This document shows positions 25,402 to 36,446 of a stretch of 64,000 bases of DNA, one piece after another. This stretch comes from Dactylellina haptotyla (Eukaryota; Ascomycota; Orbiliomycetes; Orbiliales; Orbiliaceae). The stretch spans positions 434,001 through 498,000 of the forward strand of contig CM062381.1 in NCBI GenBank assembly GCA_031310005.1. The letters run 5' to 3'. How positions within the stretch are numbered: position 1 is the first letter of the stretch; each line of letters starts with the position of its first letter. Under the pieces are notes generated by a model. It was given only the letters and a program-made list of their open reading frames with translations. It did not search any database and was not told the origin of the DNA. Both the position numbers and the translations under genes were made by a program.

Positions 25402-26286
25402 ATGGCGACCTTCCAACTACACCGCCGCATATCCCTCTCCGACATCGAAGCTCCAGAAGCTCCCATAATCTCATCACAGCCCGCACCACCACTACCCCCC
25501 GAATACTCCGAATACAAGCCCGGCAGCCGCGAAGAGTTCTACAAAGACCTCGAAGCCTACCAGGCCGCCGCGCAGATCCACGCGCAACACAAAGCAGCCC
25601 CCGCATCCCCCACAGCGCACGACCTAGCCCCCTCCTACGACAGCATAGGCGACATCGCACTCCCCACGATCCACGAGACCCACGTCTTCAAAAAACGGCT
25701 GCTGAAAACCCTCCGCGCGATTCACGAGTTCGCCGAACTACGCCGCCGCACGCCAAAATGGTCCAACTGCTTCGGACTATCTTTTAAAGTGCGCATCGTG
25801 CTCGCCGCCGTGTTGTTTCTGGGCATGATTGGAGGCCTGTTGGTGATGGGGATAATATACCGCCAGGCGGGGGGCATGTTGGCCCTCGGGTTCTTCTTGG
25901 TCGCGCACATCGGAATCAACTTTTTCCTGATCAGGACGCATATTGTGAAAACCCGCCTGATACAGGCGCTGGAGGTTGCGTTGGAACAGGTGGAACGGTT
26001 CGAGAGAATTGATGATGTGAATTTCGCGAGGATGAAGAAGGGGATCAATACGACTTTGAGTCCGTTATTTTGGATACAGAGCGAGAGACGCATGAGGGAG
26101 GCCATTCCGGACTCCGCGAGGGTCGTGTTGCCCCCGCCGGTGCACGTTGATATTCCGCCCCCGCCGCTGGAGGAGTTGGAGACTGCACCGCATGCTGGGA
26201 CGGAACAACAGGAGCCTCAGCAGCGGGAAAGAGAAGGAGAAGGAGAGGCTGGGCCGAGTAGGACGGCTGCCGCGGGGTCGAGTTGA
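25402..26286 (+). CDS. Two-TM-segment protein of unknown function
   Basis: A single exon of 294 residues starting at an ATG in a strong context (GGGCCATGGCGACC). An in-frame ATG at 25261 would add 47 Arg-rich residues and is less likely. The order is: an N-terminal Pro-rich cytosolic region with PPEYSEYKPGSREEFYKDLE at about 33-52; a basic helix (VFKKRLLKTLRAIHEFAELRR, about 96-116); two closely spaced hydrophobic segments at about 131-153 and 158-181 joined by RQAGG; an amphipathic helix with ALEQVERFERIDDVNFARM; and a Pro/Glu-rich tail. The hairpin of two TM segments with both ends cytosolic resembles fungal membrane-anchored proteins of unknown role. No enzymatic motif is seen. Confidence 0.7.
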   Translation: MATFQLHRRISLSDIEAPEAPIISSQPAPPLPPEYSEYKPGSREEFYKDLEAYQAAAQIHAQHKAAPASPTAHDLAPSYDSIGDIALPTIHETHVFKKRLLKTLRAIHEFAELRRRTPKWSNCFGLSFKVRIVLAAVLFLGMIGGLLVMGIIYRQAGGMLALGFFLVAHIGINFFLIRTHIVKTRLIQALEVALEQVERFERIDDVNFARMKKGINTTLSPLFWIQSERRMREAIPDSARVVLPPPVHVDIPPPPLEELETAPHAGTEQQEPQQREREGEGEAGPSRTAAAGSS

Positions 26287-26946
26287 TAAAAAATAAATGT
26301 CACGGGTACTAGTTTTAAAAATACATAAATAAAAATTATATGTATTCTTGTTTGGGAAAACGGAATCGCGGCATGTCGAGCATGAGTTTTCGGAGTCTTT
26401 TTTTTAATTCTTGACATTCGGATTGGATAGCATTGGAGCAAATTCGTTTATTATGATTTCTATTTAGTAGCTTTTGTATTACGATTCATGTTTTCGTTAT
26501 GAGATATCCATATAACTACGGCAGATTCTAAAAATGGGAATGTAAAGCGGGAGATTTGTCTCATAAATCAAACCGGACTGCCACGCGGGAGATAAAAAGT
26601 AAAAAAAATACCCCAAAAATATTTAATGACGTCGCAGGGTAGATTTAAAAACCAACTTGGGGTAAATTGGTCTGTCGATGCTCTCGCGCGGAATAATAAG
26701 CGTCGTGGAGGAAATTAAATATTATCGACTTCAGAATCCGGAAATCGATGTGTTGCGTTGGCTGCCAAAGCGGGGCCAGCCGTCTAACAAAGTTATGTTG
26801 GTTGGCTCCCGTTCCGTGGAGGTCTCCACGCGGGGAGCTGGAATTGGAATTCGAAAAGTCACATACCTTACCTCTAAAATAATATACATCCGTCTCGCAT
26901 GCATGCATATGTTTAAACGTTTGAGAACAATAATTTTGACACAATC
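26287..26946. other. Intergenic, promoter of the 2OG oxygenase
   Basis: AT-rich 3' region of the two-TM gene followed by mixed sequence. A 95-codon frame at 26678-26965 runs into the start of the next gene and is not supported as coding. Confidence 0.55.
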
Positions 26947-28270
26947 ATGGCGCTTCCGTTCGTAGACGTCTCCCCGTTTCTCACAAAGGGCTCACCTTCT
27001 TCGCCTGCCAAAGTCGCATCGGCAAAGTCACTCTACGATGCGTGCCACGACGTTGGGTTCTTCTATCTAAAGGGCCACGGGATCCCGCAGGACCGCTGTG
27101 AATTTGTCCTCGACACAGTTCGTAGGTGGATGTTGACGGCGACGAAGGATGAGAAGGCGGTGATTGCGAGGAAGGACGCGGGTGTTGACGACGGCGACGG
27201 GGCGAGAGGGTACCAGAAAATTGGCGAGAACGTGACGCTGGGGAAGAGTGTAAGTTTGCCGTGCTTTCCGTAGAAATATATTATTGTATTGACTGTAATT
27301 TATAGGACTTTCATGAGGTATTGGAGCCCTCTTATATAGCAATATATTGATTGTATCCCTTTCCGAATCGCGATCTTTTTTATACTGAATGCAAATGGGA
27401 CGTGGATTGTAGGCCATCGACCTCTACGCAACTCATCCGGACACTCCGCCGTGCCCGCCTTATAAAACCATCGAGGGTCGAAACCTCTGGCCTAACCCGG
27501 ATTTCGAAGCGACCTTCACATCGTACATTGACGATGTTCTCTCACTTGGTGCCGCGCTGATGCGGTGCATGGCCGTCGCCTTCTCCCTGCCCGAAGACTA
27601 CTTTGAAGCCTTCATCACCCCGTCGTTCTGGGTCTGCAGGGCGATAGGCTACCCGCCTCTGACGGAAACAGCGTTGGAGAATAACCCCGGAGGAGTATCA
27701 TGCGGCGCGCATTCGGACTACGGGTGCTGGACTTTCCTGCTGGCGGACGACACGAAGGGGGCGCTGAAGGTGCAGAGTAAAGACGGGGTGGGATGGATCG
27801 ACGCCGATCCGATCGAGGGGGCGTATGTGGTGAATGTGGGGGACATGCTGATGCAATGGACGAACGGGCTATTCAAGAGTACGGTCCACCAGGGTAAGTT
27901 CTCTCTTTTCTGGGTTTATAATTTATATGTGTGACGGTGACGATATCTGACATGAAGATCTGTAGTGGTGCATCTGGGCAGTAACTACAGGTATGTTCTA
28001 CTGATATTATGTATCTTTCTTGTGCCAAACACGAGAACTCATATGAACTATGAAATATTCGATAATATAGCTAATATAATAATCTTTTAAATATGCAGGG
28101 TATCCGTTCCGGTCTTCTTTGAGCCGTCGTGGGATGCCAAAATCAGCCCTCTGCAGACGTGTATCGAGCAGACTGGCGGGAAGGCGCTATACGGCGAAGT
28201 CCAGTACGGAGAGTACCTGCTGGGCAAGGTCAGCTCCAACTTTTATGCTGCCCCGCCAGACGGCAAATAA
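26947..28270 (+). CDS. 2-oxoglutarate/Fe(II)-dependent dioxygenase (isopenicillin N synthase-like)
   Basis: Five exons: 26947-27249, 27306-27317 (only 12 nt, DFHE), 27413-27893, 27966-27990 and 28099-28270, giving 330 residues. All introns are GT-AG and phases agree. The N-terminal DIOX_N domain begins MALPFVDVSPFL and includes GFFYLKGHGIP. The jelly-roll domain carries the complete iron site: His205 and Asp207 in GAHSDYG, and distal His264 in STVHQ. The co-substrate-binding R-x-S is Arg274/Ser276 in NYRVSV. The protein should therefore be an active soluble oxygenase that couples 2-oxoglutarate decarboxylation to substrate oxidation; the substrate is unknown. It lies upstream of, and on the same strand as, an alpha/beta-hydrolase. 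Families of this length act both in primary and in secondary metabolism. Confidence 0.88.
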
Positions 28271-28789
28271 AATGCAATACAATAGAGTACTGCAATATGC
28301 TAGTTTTGCGTGTAGATAATTAAGCTCGAGACATGTGAATGCTATCGACACGAAGAATGTCTCGTACGATGCAGGCAGAGTGATCCCGTGGGAGCGGAAC
28401 CGACGTCTTCCCTGCACCCTTCGCCCCGGCGTCCACCTATGCTAAGTTCTCCCAAGCCTGGGCCCCCAAAGCTTGCAAAACGTGCCGATAGACATCCCTA
28501 CTCGAAGGGCTTAGTGCCGAGTGTTCTGCATGTTTGGCGGCGTGATGACGTTGTTGTTGTGCCCCGGCCGGACCAAGCTGCATCCGCGCCCGCTCTCCGG
28601 CGCCCAAACACACATTCCACTCGACGCTGCGCTACGCCCACAACCACATGCCTCACGAGAACAGGTCCCCCTTCTCACAATAACAATATCTAAGCCCGCT
28701 TTTCTCTCTCTCGGGAAAGCGAGCATCGTACACCGCCATGCATCATACGCTCGTAGCATGATTTCCGCGTTCTTCACAGCATCTTCAAT
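28271..28789. other. Intergenic between oxygenase and hydrolase
   Basis: Holds the oxygenase 3' UTR and the hydrolase promoter. C-rich frames on both strands at 28388-28840 show no domain and overlap the start of the hydrolase exon 1. Confidence 0.5.
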
Positions 28790-31700
28790 ATGCCAGACAT
28801 GAACACGCTTTCCGTCGCTGGTAAATACCAAAACAAACATACATCACGACCCCCTTTGGTGATGAAGGATTGAACTGATGGTGACGATGGTGTGATATTA
28901 TAGCTGCGACAACCCCCACGGTACTCTCCGTCAGCCTCTCCCACTATCTCACCAAATCCAAACACCGCGGCAAACCAACCTACCACATCGGCTACCATCA
29001 AGGCCTCGAGCTCGTGCGCAGATTCCTGACCTACGCCTCCCACCGCACCGTCGAAGAACTACAGGCTTTCACTGCGCAATACGTCCCCGTTCCGACATGG
29101 GTGCACGTCGAAGAAGCCACCATCAGCGAGACACTGCTGGAAGAGGCTGCCGAGCATCTCGTCGCGCAGTTAGGCCCAGATGGTGTCGAACGGGTGGGTG
29201 GGAAGCGGTGGTGGAGGTGGAGGGTTAAGGAATTGAAAGCGGAGTGGATCGAGATGCGGCGACACTATTGGGAACGCCTGAAGCACAAAGACTGGGCGCC
29301 TAGGACTATTTTGTACGTCCACGGCGGTGAGTACTTTTCTATATTATTGTATTGGTACTTTAGGGACGCTGGCTAATTTGTACTAGGTGGTAGGTTGACT
29401 AGAGAACGGACACAATTGTTATATGGCTGTACTAATGGAGCTCTTGTCGCTGCCCGTTAGCTTATTTCTTTGGGTATGTTTCTCTCGGGTAGTAATCAAG
29501 CTGGAATTGCTGGCTGACAGGTCACAGCTCTGTCGATGAACATAGATACCAATTGCAGCGACATGCGAGGAAAATGAAAGCGAGAGTATTCGCTCGTAAG
29601 TTTTATCTGTGTCCTTTCTATAATAGAACTTTTTTCTAACAATCCTTTAGCTCGATACCGACTTGCACCTCAGGTATGCTACAACAGTCTAAAATCTGGT
29701 GTTTTGTTCTAAATTAACCATACGTCGCAATTCGAATATAGTTTCCTTTCCCATGTAAGTGTGACCTTCTCAGATCTCTTTATTAAGTGTACGATGGACC
29801 AACAAGTTTATAAATAGGTGGTATGTCTTATGAATATTCCTGTTCCGGTGGAAATGCGTCTAACTCGATACAGGCCTGCAAGATATACTCGCGTCGTACC
29901 TCTACCTTCTCTCCGTACAACCGGCTTCGACTATCATACTCTCTGGAGATTCAGCGGGTGGTGGAGCTGTAGCTGCTTTACTGTGCATTTTGAGAGATCA
30001 AAATATACCTCTACCCGCAGGATCCATCCTGATCAGTCCTTGGGTTGGTACGTATCCAACTTGAACACTTTTTAGTTGGATCAAGTTAACAGTCTCTAGA
30101 CCTTACGCACTCCTTCCCATCCGTCATATCTGACAATTCTGGCGACTACATCCCTGCTCACGGCTTCCTTCACAAATCCAGCCCAGCATGGCCGCCGCCG
30201 ACAGACGAAGATATAGAAAAGGCGAAGGACGAGTCAAAGCAGTCGGAACAAGGACCTTCGAACCAGGGAGCGACTCCGGGCGCCAAATTGACGTCCAAAG
30301 AGCTTAAAGAAGATGTACAGGGTTTCGAGATCCTCCCACCTTCATCCTCCACAGACCGTCGTCTCAGCACCGCCGCTGTTCCTAAAAAGGGCGTGATTTC
30401 AATTCTCATCGAGGGACACGAAGTTCGCATCAAAGACCAGATCCAACTGTACACCACCAACGAGCTGTTGAGCCATCCGTTGGTGTCTCCTGTTCTGCAG
30501 GGGAGTCTGGGTGGGCTGCCGCCTATGATGATTCTCGTCGGCGGATCCGAGGTTCTACGTGATGAACAGATATATTTCGCACACAAAGCGGCGAACCCTA
30601 GAAAATATCCGCCCCCGAGCCACGTATCCACTGCGCAGCAGCTGGGTGCGTTAAATCGGTGGAAGCACGGGACCGACGTCTATCTTCAGATCTTTGATGA
30701 TTGCTGTAAGACCACTCGATATAAAGAATCGCCCCATACGCATGTTAACGATCTTTAACATCTAGGCCACGTAACTCCGACCCTCTCTTTCACGAAACCC
30801 GCAAAGTATATGTATCGATCGATCGCCAAATTTGGCGACTGGCTCTTCGCACGGGAAGCACTTCAAGCTGCGGTTGCCACGGCGGAAGCCGCCAATAACG
30901 TTCCAGACACCGCCGCCCCTCTGGATCAAGTGGAAACGAGACTTAGCGGGATCCTCGAGCCAGGCGAGCAATTGTTTACTCAAGAAGGCACGCAGATCGT
31001 CAAGGGAGAAACCATGTCAATCATCTCCAGCTCCTCCTCTTCTTCGTCATCTAGCGATGAAGGACGCCCGTCGTCTAATTCTCACAAACACATCGCTCGT
31101 AAACTCGCCACTGCGACGCCTTCGTACGATATCCCAACATTCACGGGGCACATGGTTCGACAGCGCGTCGATCGGAAAGGGAATATTTACCCTCTGCCGC
31201 CGGTGTCAGAGCTGCCGTGTATGCAGTTACCTATGGAGGAGATCGGGTGTATCAAGCCCGAGCCCGTGCGACGATGGATGGAAGGTAAGAAGGCGTGGGA
31301 TAGCAAGTACGCTAAGGCGAAGAAGAGCGTACAAGCGCAACGGGCGAAGGAGATAGCTGAGGGCGGGTATTTGGCGTTCGAGGATGACGGGAGCGGGGTG
31401 GTAGAGAAGCCGCCACCAAGCGCATTGGCTGGGAGGTACTTGCTCCATTTATTTCCTACTTGTAATTGGCGTTTTTAGAGTATTGACTTATTTTCTTTGG
31501 TTTACAGGAGAAAGAAGAAGGGTGAAGTTGTGCCCGGAAGGAGCTTTAAGCCGAGCTATGGCTTGAAGCTGTGGAGTATGATTGGATCTAAGCAGGATGC
31601 GAAAACGGTGAGGAGATGCTTTGCAGTGTGCTTTCGGATTTGTAATTTTTGCACACCCGTTTGATATAAGATAGCTAATTATTATATGGTTAAAAAATAC

Positions 31701-32068
31701 AGATCGCTACGGAAATCAAGCAAGAGGAGAAGGCGGCTGCGGCGAGACCTAGTAGTGCCAATGGTGTTCCTATGGGCCCTATTGCGGAAGAAGAGGCGCT
31801 GTCTAGCTCTTCGTCTGGAGATGAGGCGTCAGAAGCGACAATGCCCCCGATGAAGAAGACGCAGAGCCAGATTGATCGACTGGAGGCAATTGCCAGCGTT
31901 CCGGATGCAGTGTTGGTTGATTCGCCACCAGGTATCGTGGACGTTAGCGCGCCATTTGATAAGCTGGGACAAGAGGAAGAAAAGGCTACGGAAGGTAATG
32001 AGATGAATGAAAAGACGGGAAAAGTAGAAAAAATAGATAAAGGAAAAGCGGTTGAAGCCACGACTTGA
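28790..32068 (+). CDS. Alpha/beta-hydrolase (HSL/lipase-type), 13 exons
   Basis: Exons: 28790-28820, 28904-29326, 29387-29389, 29461-29473, 29528-29595, 29651-29673, 29742-29754, 29818-29820, 29874-30047, 30100-30705, 30766-31435, 31508-31607 and 31703-32068; 2493 nt, 830 residues. All junctions are GT-AG and keep frame. The core resembles fungal alpha/beta-hydrolase fold-3 (hormone-sensitive-lipase-like) esterases: oxyanion motif HGG at 150-152 (YVHGGAYFFGS), then RVFAPRYRLAPQFPFPCGLQD, nucleophile elbow GDSAGGG with Ser219, an acid-site region around VGGSEVLRDEQIYF, and a likely catalytic His in DDCCHVTPTLSF. An 80-residue charged insertion interrupts the fold before the acid site. A 300-residue polar tail rich in Ser, Glu and Lys follows it. 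Two exons are only 3 nt (see separate entries). The 31-nt first exon is inferred from phase and the ATG. Confidence 0.87.
29387..29389 (+). other. 3-nt micro-exon (GTG) completing the HGG oxyanion motif
   Basis: The sequence reads ACTAG/GTG/GTAGGT. The upstream intron (29327-29386, 60 nt, GTGAGT donor, GGCTAAT branch-like site) and downstream intron (29390-29460, 71 nt, GTACTAAT branch-like site, GTTAG acceptor) are both normal for this genome. Joining GGC G / GT G / CT gives Gly-Gly-Ala, restoring the HGGAYFF motif. Direct joining of the flanking exons stays in frame but gives only His-Gly-Ala. Confidence 0.7.
29818..29820 (+). other. 3-nt micro-exon (GTG) completing the PCGLQ motif
   Basis: The sequence reads AAATAG/GTG/GTATGT. 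The upstream intron is 29755-29817 (63 nt, GTAAGT donor). The downstream intron is 29821-29873 (53 nt) with a perfect CTAAC branch site and ATACAG acceptor. Joining CCA T / GT G / GC CTG gives Pro-Cys-Gly-Leu. Skipping gives Pro-Cys-Leu and stays in frame. Confidence 0.65.
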
Positions 32069-32588
32069 TGGCATTAAAGGTTGGCATTATGAGCCTCTTA
32101 TATTACGAGAGCGATCGAGCAGGCGCACCATAATTTTATATTTTAGTAGGGAGCGTTTTCTAAATTACATGTTAAGGCGGCAACAGCTAGAAACGAATAT
32201 ATCTACAATTTCATATTTAGGTGATCTAGCATTGCTGAAGTCGCTAGACAGACACGCGACCGTGAGAAAAGCTTGAAAATTAATTGGTATCCGATTACGC
32301 AAGTAGTTCCCTGGTTCAATATTAATTAAGGTACAGGGTCTCCATTATAGGTCGCGAGCACTGAGTGGTCTTCTGTGCATTGACAGCTACACCAACTGAT
32401 TCAAGCTCAAACGCTGGTGCACTGACGAAGCATTTAGCCGGCATCCCGGAAATCCCGAAACCAACCACAGTTTCGCCAAATGACTGCAAACGTGCGATTT
32501 GGTTTAAGTACTGCTCTCACAGCGAGAGAGGAAATTTAAAATATGTTTAATTGTCATCCAAGATCCGGTTTACCTTCGCAGCTTCGTC
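32069..32588. other. Intergenic between hydrolase and GT23 gene
   Basis: A 520-base AT-rich stretch with no supported gene. It includes the 3' UTR of the hydrolase and the promoter of the fucosyltransferase-like gene. Confidence 0.6.
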
Positions 32589-34567
32589 ATGAGACGAGGT
32601 CGGTTCGAGAAGCCTTCGCAGTCCAAAATGATTGGGCCGAATAGTAGGTATGCGCGGCACCCTATACTCTCACTCTTGTGGACACAGACGATTGTACTTT
32701 TAGGACTAGAAAAACTAACGTCTAAGCTTATTTTTAGGAGAGTCGTGGAGCGGTTCCTTCTAATATTGACGGCGTTGCTGTTATGGCATTACTTCTCACC
32801 GTGGACGGTAGTCGTCCTGCGACGTGGCGATAGCTTGGATACGCCGAATTCTGGGAAACCAGGACCGAACGAAACGACCGGCGTGGTTAACCCAGCTCCT
32901 GTGGAAAGTGCGGGTCCTAAGGAGCCACTGCCCAAGGGAAAGGATTCGATCGAGCAGATCTTTGGGCGTCTGGAGCATGAATATTTGAAGGCGGTTAAAA
33001 GCCCTGCTATTCCACCAAGCATATCTCGAGATGATTCGATAAAGATGATATACGAGAGCAAAGGGCCCGATGCCTGGTTGAAGCAGATAGAAGGTCAAGA
33101 TGACCATGTAAGGCGACTCCATTGCCTACTAGCTACTTATCTAGATTCCTTATGTGGAGATATAGAAGAGATCATGAACAGTGGCTAATAGCTTACAGGG
33201 TCTCATGGCATTAACTAAAGCGACGCAACGATACCTTTACCAGAAACAAAACCCAGTCGAATGCGACGGCCAGAAATTTTTAGTCCTAAACAAACTCCTC
33301 GGCGACGATGCCTTCGGATTGGGCGCGGTCGTCCAGCGTCTAGCCGACTACCTCTCCATCGCGATCCAGACGAACAGCATCCTCCTCTACGCGATGGATA
33401 CCTCCCCAGGCGAGCACTTCATCTCCGAACCAGCTGATAGCGGTGGCGCGTCTGCCCACTGCGGGAGGTCATTCGACTGTATCTTCCAACGGCTGAGTAA
33501 CTGCACTAGTAAAGCGCAGAAAGGGCTAGATAGCAACACCCGTCTCTTGTTTACCGGCGACGAGGTGGATCTCGATGTGGATGCGTACTTGGAGAAGCAC
33601 AAGTATCCTATCCCGCCACTTTTCGAGAGCGCGCTGAAGACCGTGCAGCCGGATATCAGCGGGGAGATGTTGAAGTATTGGTGGAGAGCGCAGGCGGCCG
33701 GGTATATAATGAGACTTAACGGGGAGGCGGCGCGTAGGTTGAAGGAATTTCGGTTGGGCGGGGGGGATACGAAGCAGTTGGGGATCCAGTGGGATGTGAA
33801 CGGGGATCCGAAGGATGTGGAGCTTCCATTCCCTATGCCGGAGGGGACGATTAGCATGCATGTGCGGCATGGGGATAAAGGGTACGCTTATCACAGTCCC
33901 CCCTCAAGGTAGAAACGAGTATTTGCCTAACATAGTGTATTTATAGGTCCGAGATGCGGCTGGTACCGTTTAATGACTATGTCGTCCGAGCTGAGAAGTT
34001 TACCGCGGAGAATCCTCTGGGATCTTGGAAGCGTGCGTTCCTGTCGACAGAAGATCCGAATGTCGTTGAGCAGATGAAGTCTATGGCGAGGATAAGTGAT
34101 TTCTCTACTAGTGGGAGCAATGCGAGGTGGACGTGGTATTGGTCGGATATACCAAGTGAGTTGTATATTCACACTTCTTTCAGATCGTACCAAAGCTAAT
34201 AGAAATGACTAGGAATAAATTCTGGTCCGGAAACGCAGCTGAAGGAATTCGGAAACCGGACAGATTTGACAATAAAATGGATGCTCCAGCTGGTTATGGC
34301 GGTCGAGTGTGATGTTTTTGTGGGAACAAGAGGAGTAAGTAGTTTCCATGAGTATGATAAGAAAACCTTGCTAACGAATGACAGTCTGGATGGAATCGAC
34401 TTATAGATGGCCTTAGGTGCGTATGGCTGGGTTCATGCAAGCAACCCTTCTTAGAAGTTGGGTTTGAGCACGACTGGGTAAGAAATGCCTCTGAATTCTT
34501 GTTCGATGTTAGAATTTCTGCTAATCAATCTACTCAAATGAATCTCTAGCTTGGCTACGGTCCTTAA
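32589..34567 (+). CDS. GT23/FUT8-like fucosyltransferase-type protein
   Basis: Seven exons: 32589-32647, 32738-33107, 33199-33881, 33947-34155, 34213-34334, 34385-34477 and 34550-34567; 517 residues. A short basic cytosolic end and a hydrophobic anchor (ERFLLILTALLLWHYF, about 25-40) make it a type II Golgi-type protein. A stem rich in Pro/Gly follows. The catalytic region has HVRHGDKGSEMRLVPFNDYV (from about 364), which corresponds to the HVRRTDK nucleotide-binding motif of alpha-1,6-fucosyltransferases. Downstream are WYWSDIP and DVFVGTRGSGWNRLIDGLR, and a C-terminal LEVGFEHDW. The family is therefore GDP-sugar-dependent GT23-like; whether fungi use it for core fucosylation is not established. 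The first intron (90 nt) is stop-free and in frame. The last 18-nt exon is less certain: reading through its donor would end the protein after six more residues. Confidence 0.82.
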
Positions 34568-36446
34568 TCGCATCTGAACTTTAGAGTAGTTATGCTTAGT
34601 TATGATCACGATTAAAACTAACTGGTGCTGGTTGATCCACACAAATTGTATATATTACGTAGAATGAATGTGTGTTTGATGTATATAAATCCTAGGCGTC
34701 TTGGATTCTATAAGGTTCAATAGTATGGCAATGTCGAGTAACATGGGTATACGTAGAGGGAACAGCGATAAAGATGCTAAGCAGAAACCCGAACACAACT
34801 CAGGTTCTTTGGTTGCTCTCGCGATATCAAGATCTCACCACGTTAAATTAGTGAGTCAGGGGTCAGGCAAGCCCCATCCTCTACCTTGAGAATATTCGAA
34901 TTCTTTGAAAATGATTCTCTTCATCGTGGATGCGATATACGACGCATTTAGGTGGCATACGACTCGAAGAATCGAGCTCGGTATCTCAAGAAAATTAATG
35001 ATCAAATGTTTCTCAAGATCATGGCCAAGATCACTTAAAACATATTCAGTGAAGCCCACAACCACGAATCTCGGAATATTTTCAATCGTTTTCAACCGGG
35101 CCGTGGTTTTTTCTGCGTTTGATATTTTATGATGACTAAAATGAATGTATCATTTACAGAACTGACCCGTAGAACGCTCAGCCTCAGATGGCCAAGCTTA
35201 AGATGGATGCTAGGGTTTCGTCCGTGGTTATATGTACCTTGTGTAACCTTTCCCACGAACTGGCCCCTGCAACCAATGGCTGGTTGGCCAATTCAATTGA
35301 CCAAAGTGAAATCTCACCAGTGTTTTTTTACTACTTTGAGTATCAAATTCCAGAGTTTGAAGGATTACTATTAGCTTAGGTAAGCTTGAGCTAGATAGCC
35401 ATCTCTGGGTAAAAGCGGGTGAGCTGGCATCGGTGTACCAATTGTGCATTTATCATCATTATTTGAGAATTGGAGATTTCCATCTGGTACTCGACATAGC
35501 TTAGACAACACACAACCCCTCGCCGTCCAAATTGGTATAAGCTCTTGTACCAAAAGTGCTGGAATATGATATCACATTCTATCTATCAATGTTTTTAACT
35601 ATATTGAATAGATTACTAATATTATTACAGCGCTCTCTAGAAATAACCGAAATATAATTGGGGTCTTATATCATTGGGTGTCATCACAGAGCGTTCAGGT
35701 ATTCGACTGCACCAAGTAAGAAGAAAACATCATCTTCCCGTCTAGATCCGCCAGTTATCGCTAGTATTACCGCCAAGCTTGCAAGGAGAAAGGAATCATC
35801 GGGGTCGATGGTTCCGTTGCTGTGGGGCCTGCAGCTCGGGCTCAGAAACTGCGACAGGATCAAGAGTTCAATGATATGCGGACCGACTGCATAAGTCGAA
35901 AGCGAATTTGCAGAGGTACTCATACTGTAACTCTAAGAATAGAAATTTTTTGAAATTATGAAAAGACCAGTTAATTGGATAGGTAGGAACGTGAACTGGT
36001 GCAATATGACCGCGTCCACGTAATCGCCAATCTCCGGATACTGCCTATCCAGTGGTTCACACAAGGGCTTACGCATCCACTGAAGAAGAATACACTGTCC
36101 CCAATGATGCAACTCTGTCTGTAGCGCGTAGCTCTACCTCATGGGCAATGGTGATGCTCAGTGATCCTATCCTTGATACCTCTAACACTGTCAAGACCCG
36201 GTGGATCGTACAAAGAAAATTGTGTTGTCGATGTTGTATGCCCGAAGTTTCCTGATTGGGCAACTTGGGTTTTCTCGGCTCTGCCGTCATATAAAAAAAA
36301 ATTGATCCATTTCTAATTCTCAAGCTTCAAGCTCACATAATCAAAAGTCTTCAGACCAAGTCATCGCCCACCTCGCCCAATCCTTAAAAGCCCTAGAATA
36401 CCGTCATTACACACAGGACTATTCATCTACCCACCGAATACCCAAG
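34568..36446. other. 1.9 kb without a recognisable gene
   Basis: AT-rich anonymous sequence. Short frames on both strands (60-85 codons) carry no domain. The last 150 bases, with CACCTCGCCC and a short CT-rich run, probably belong to the TSR2 promoter. Confidence 0.5.
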
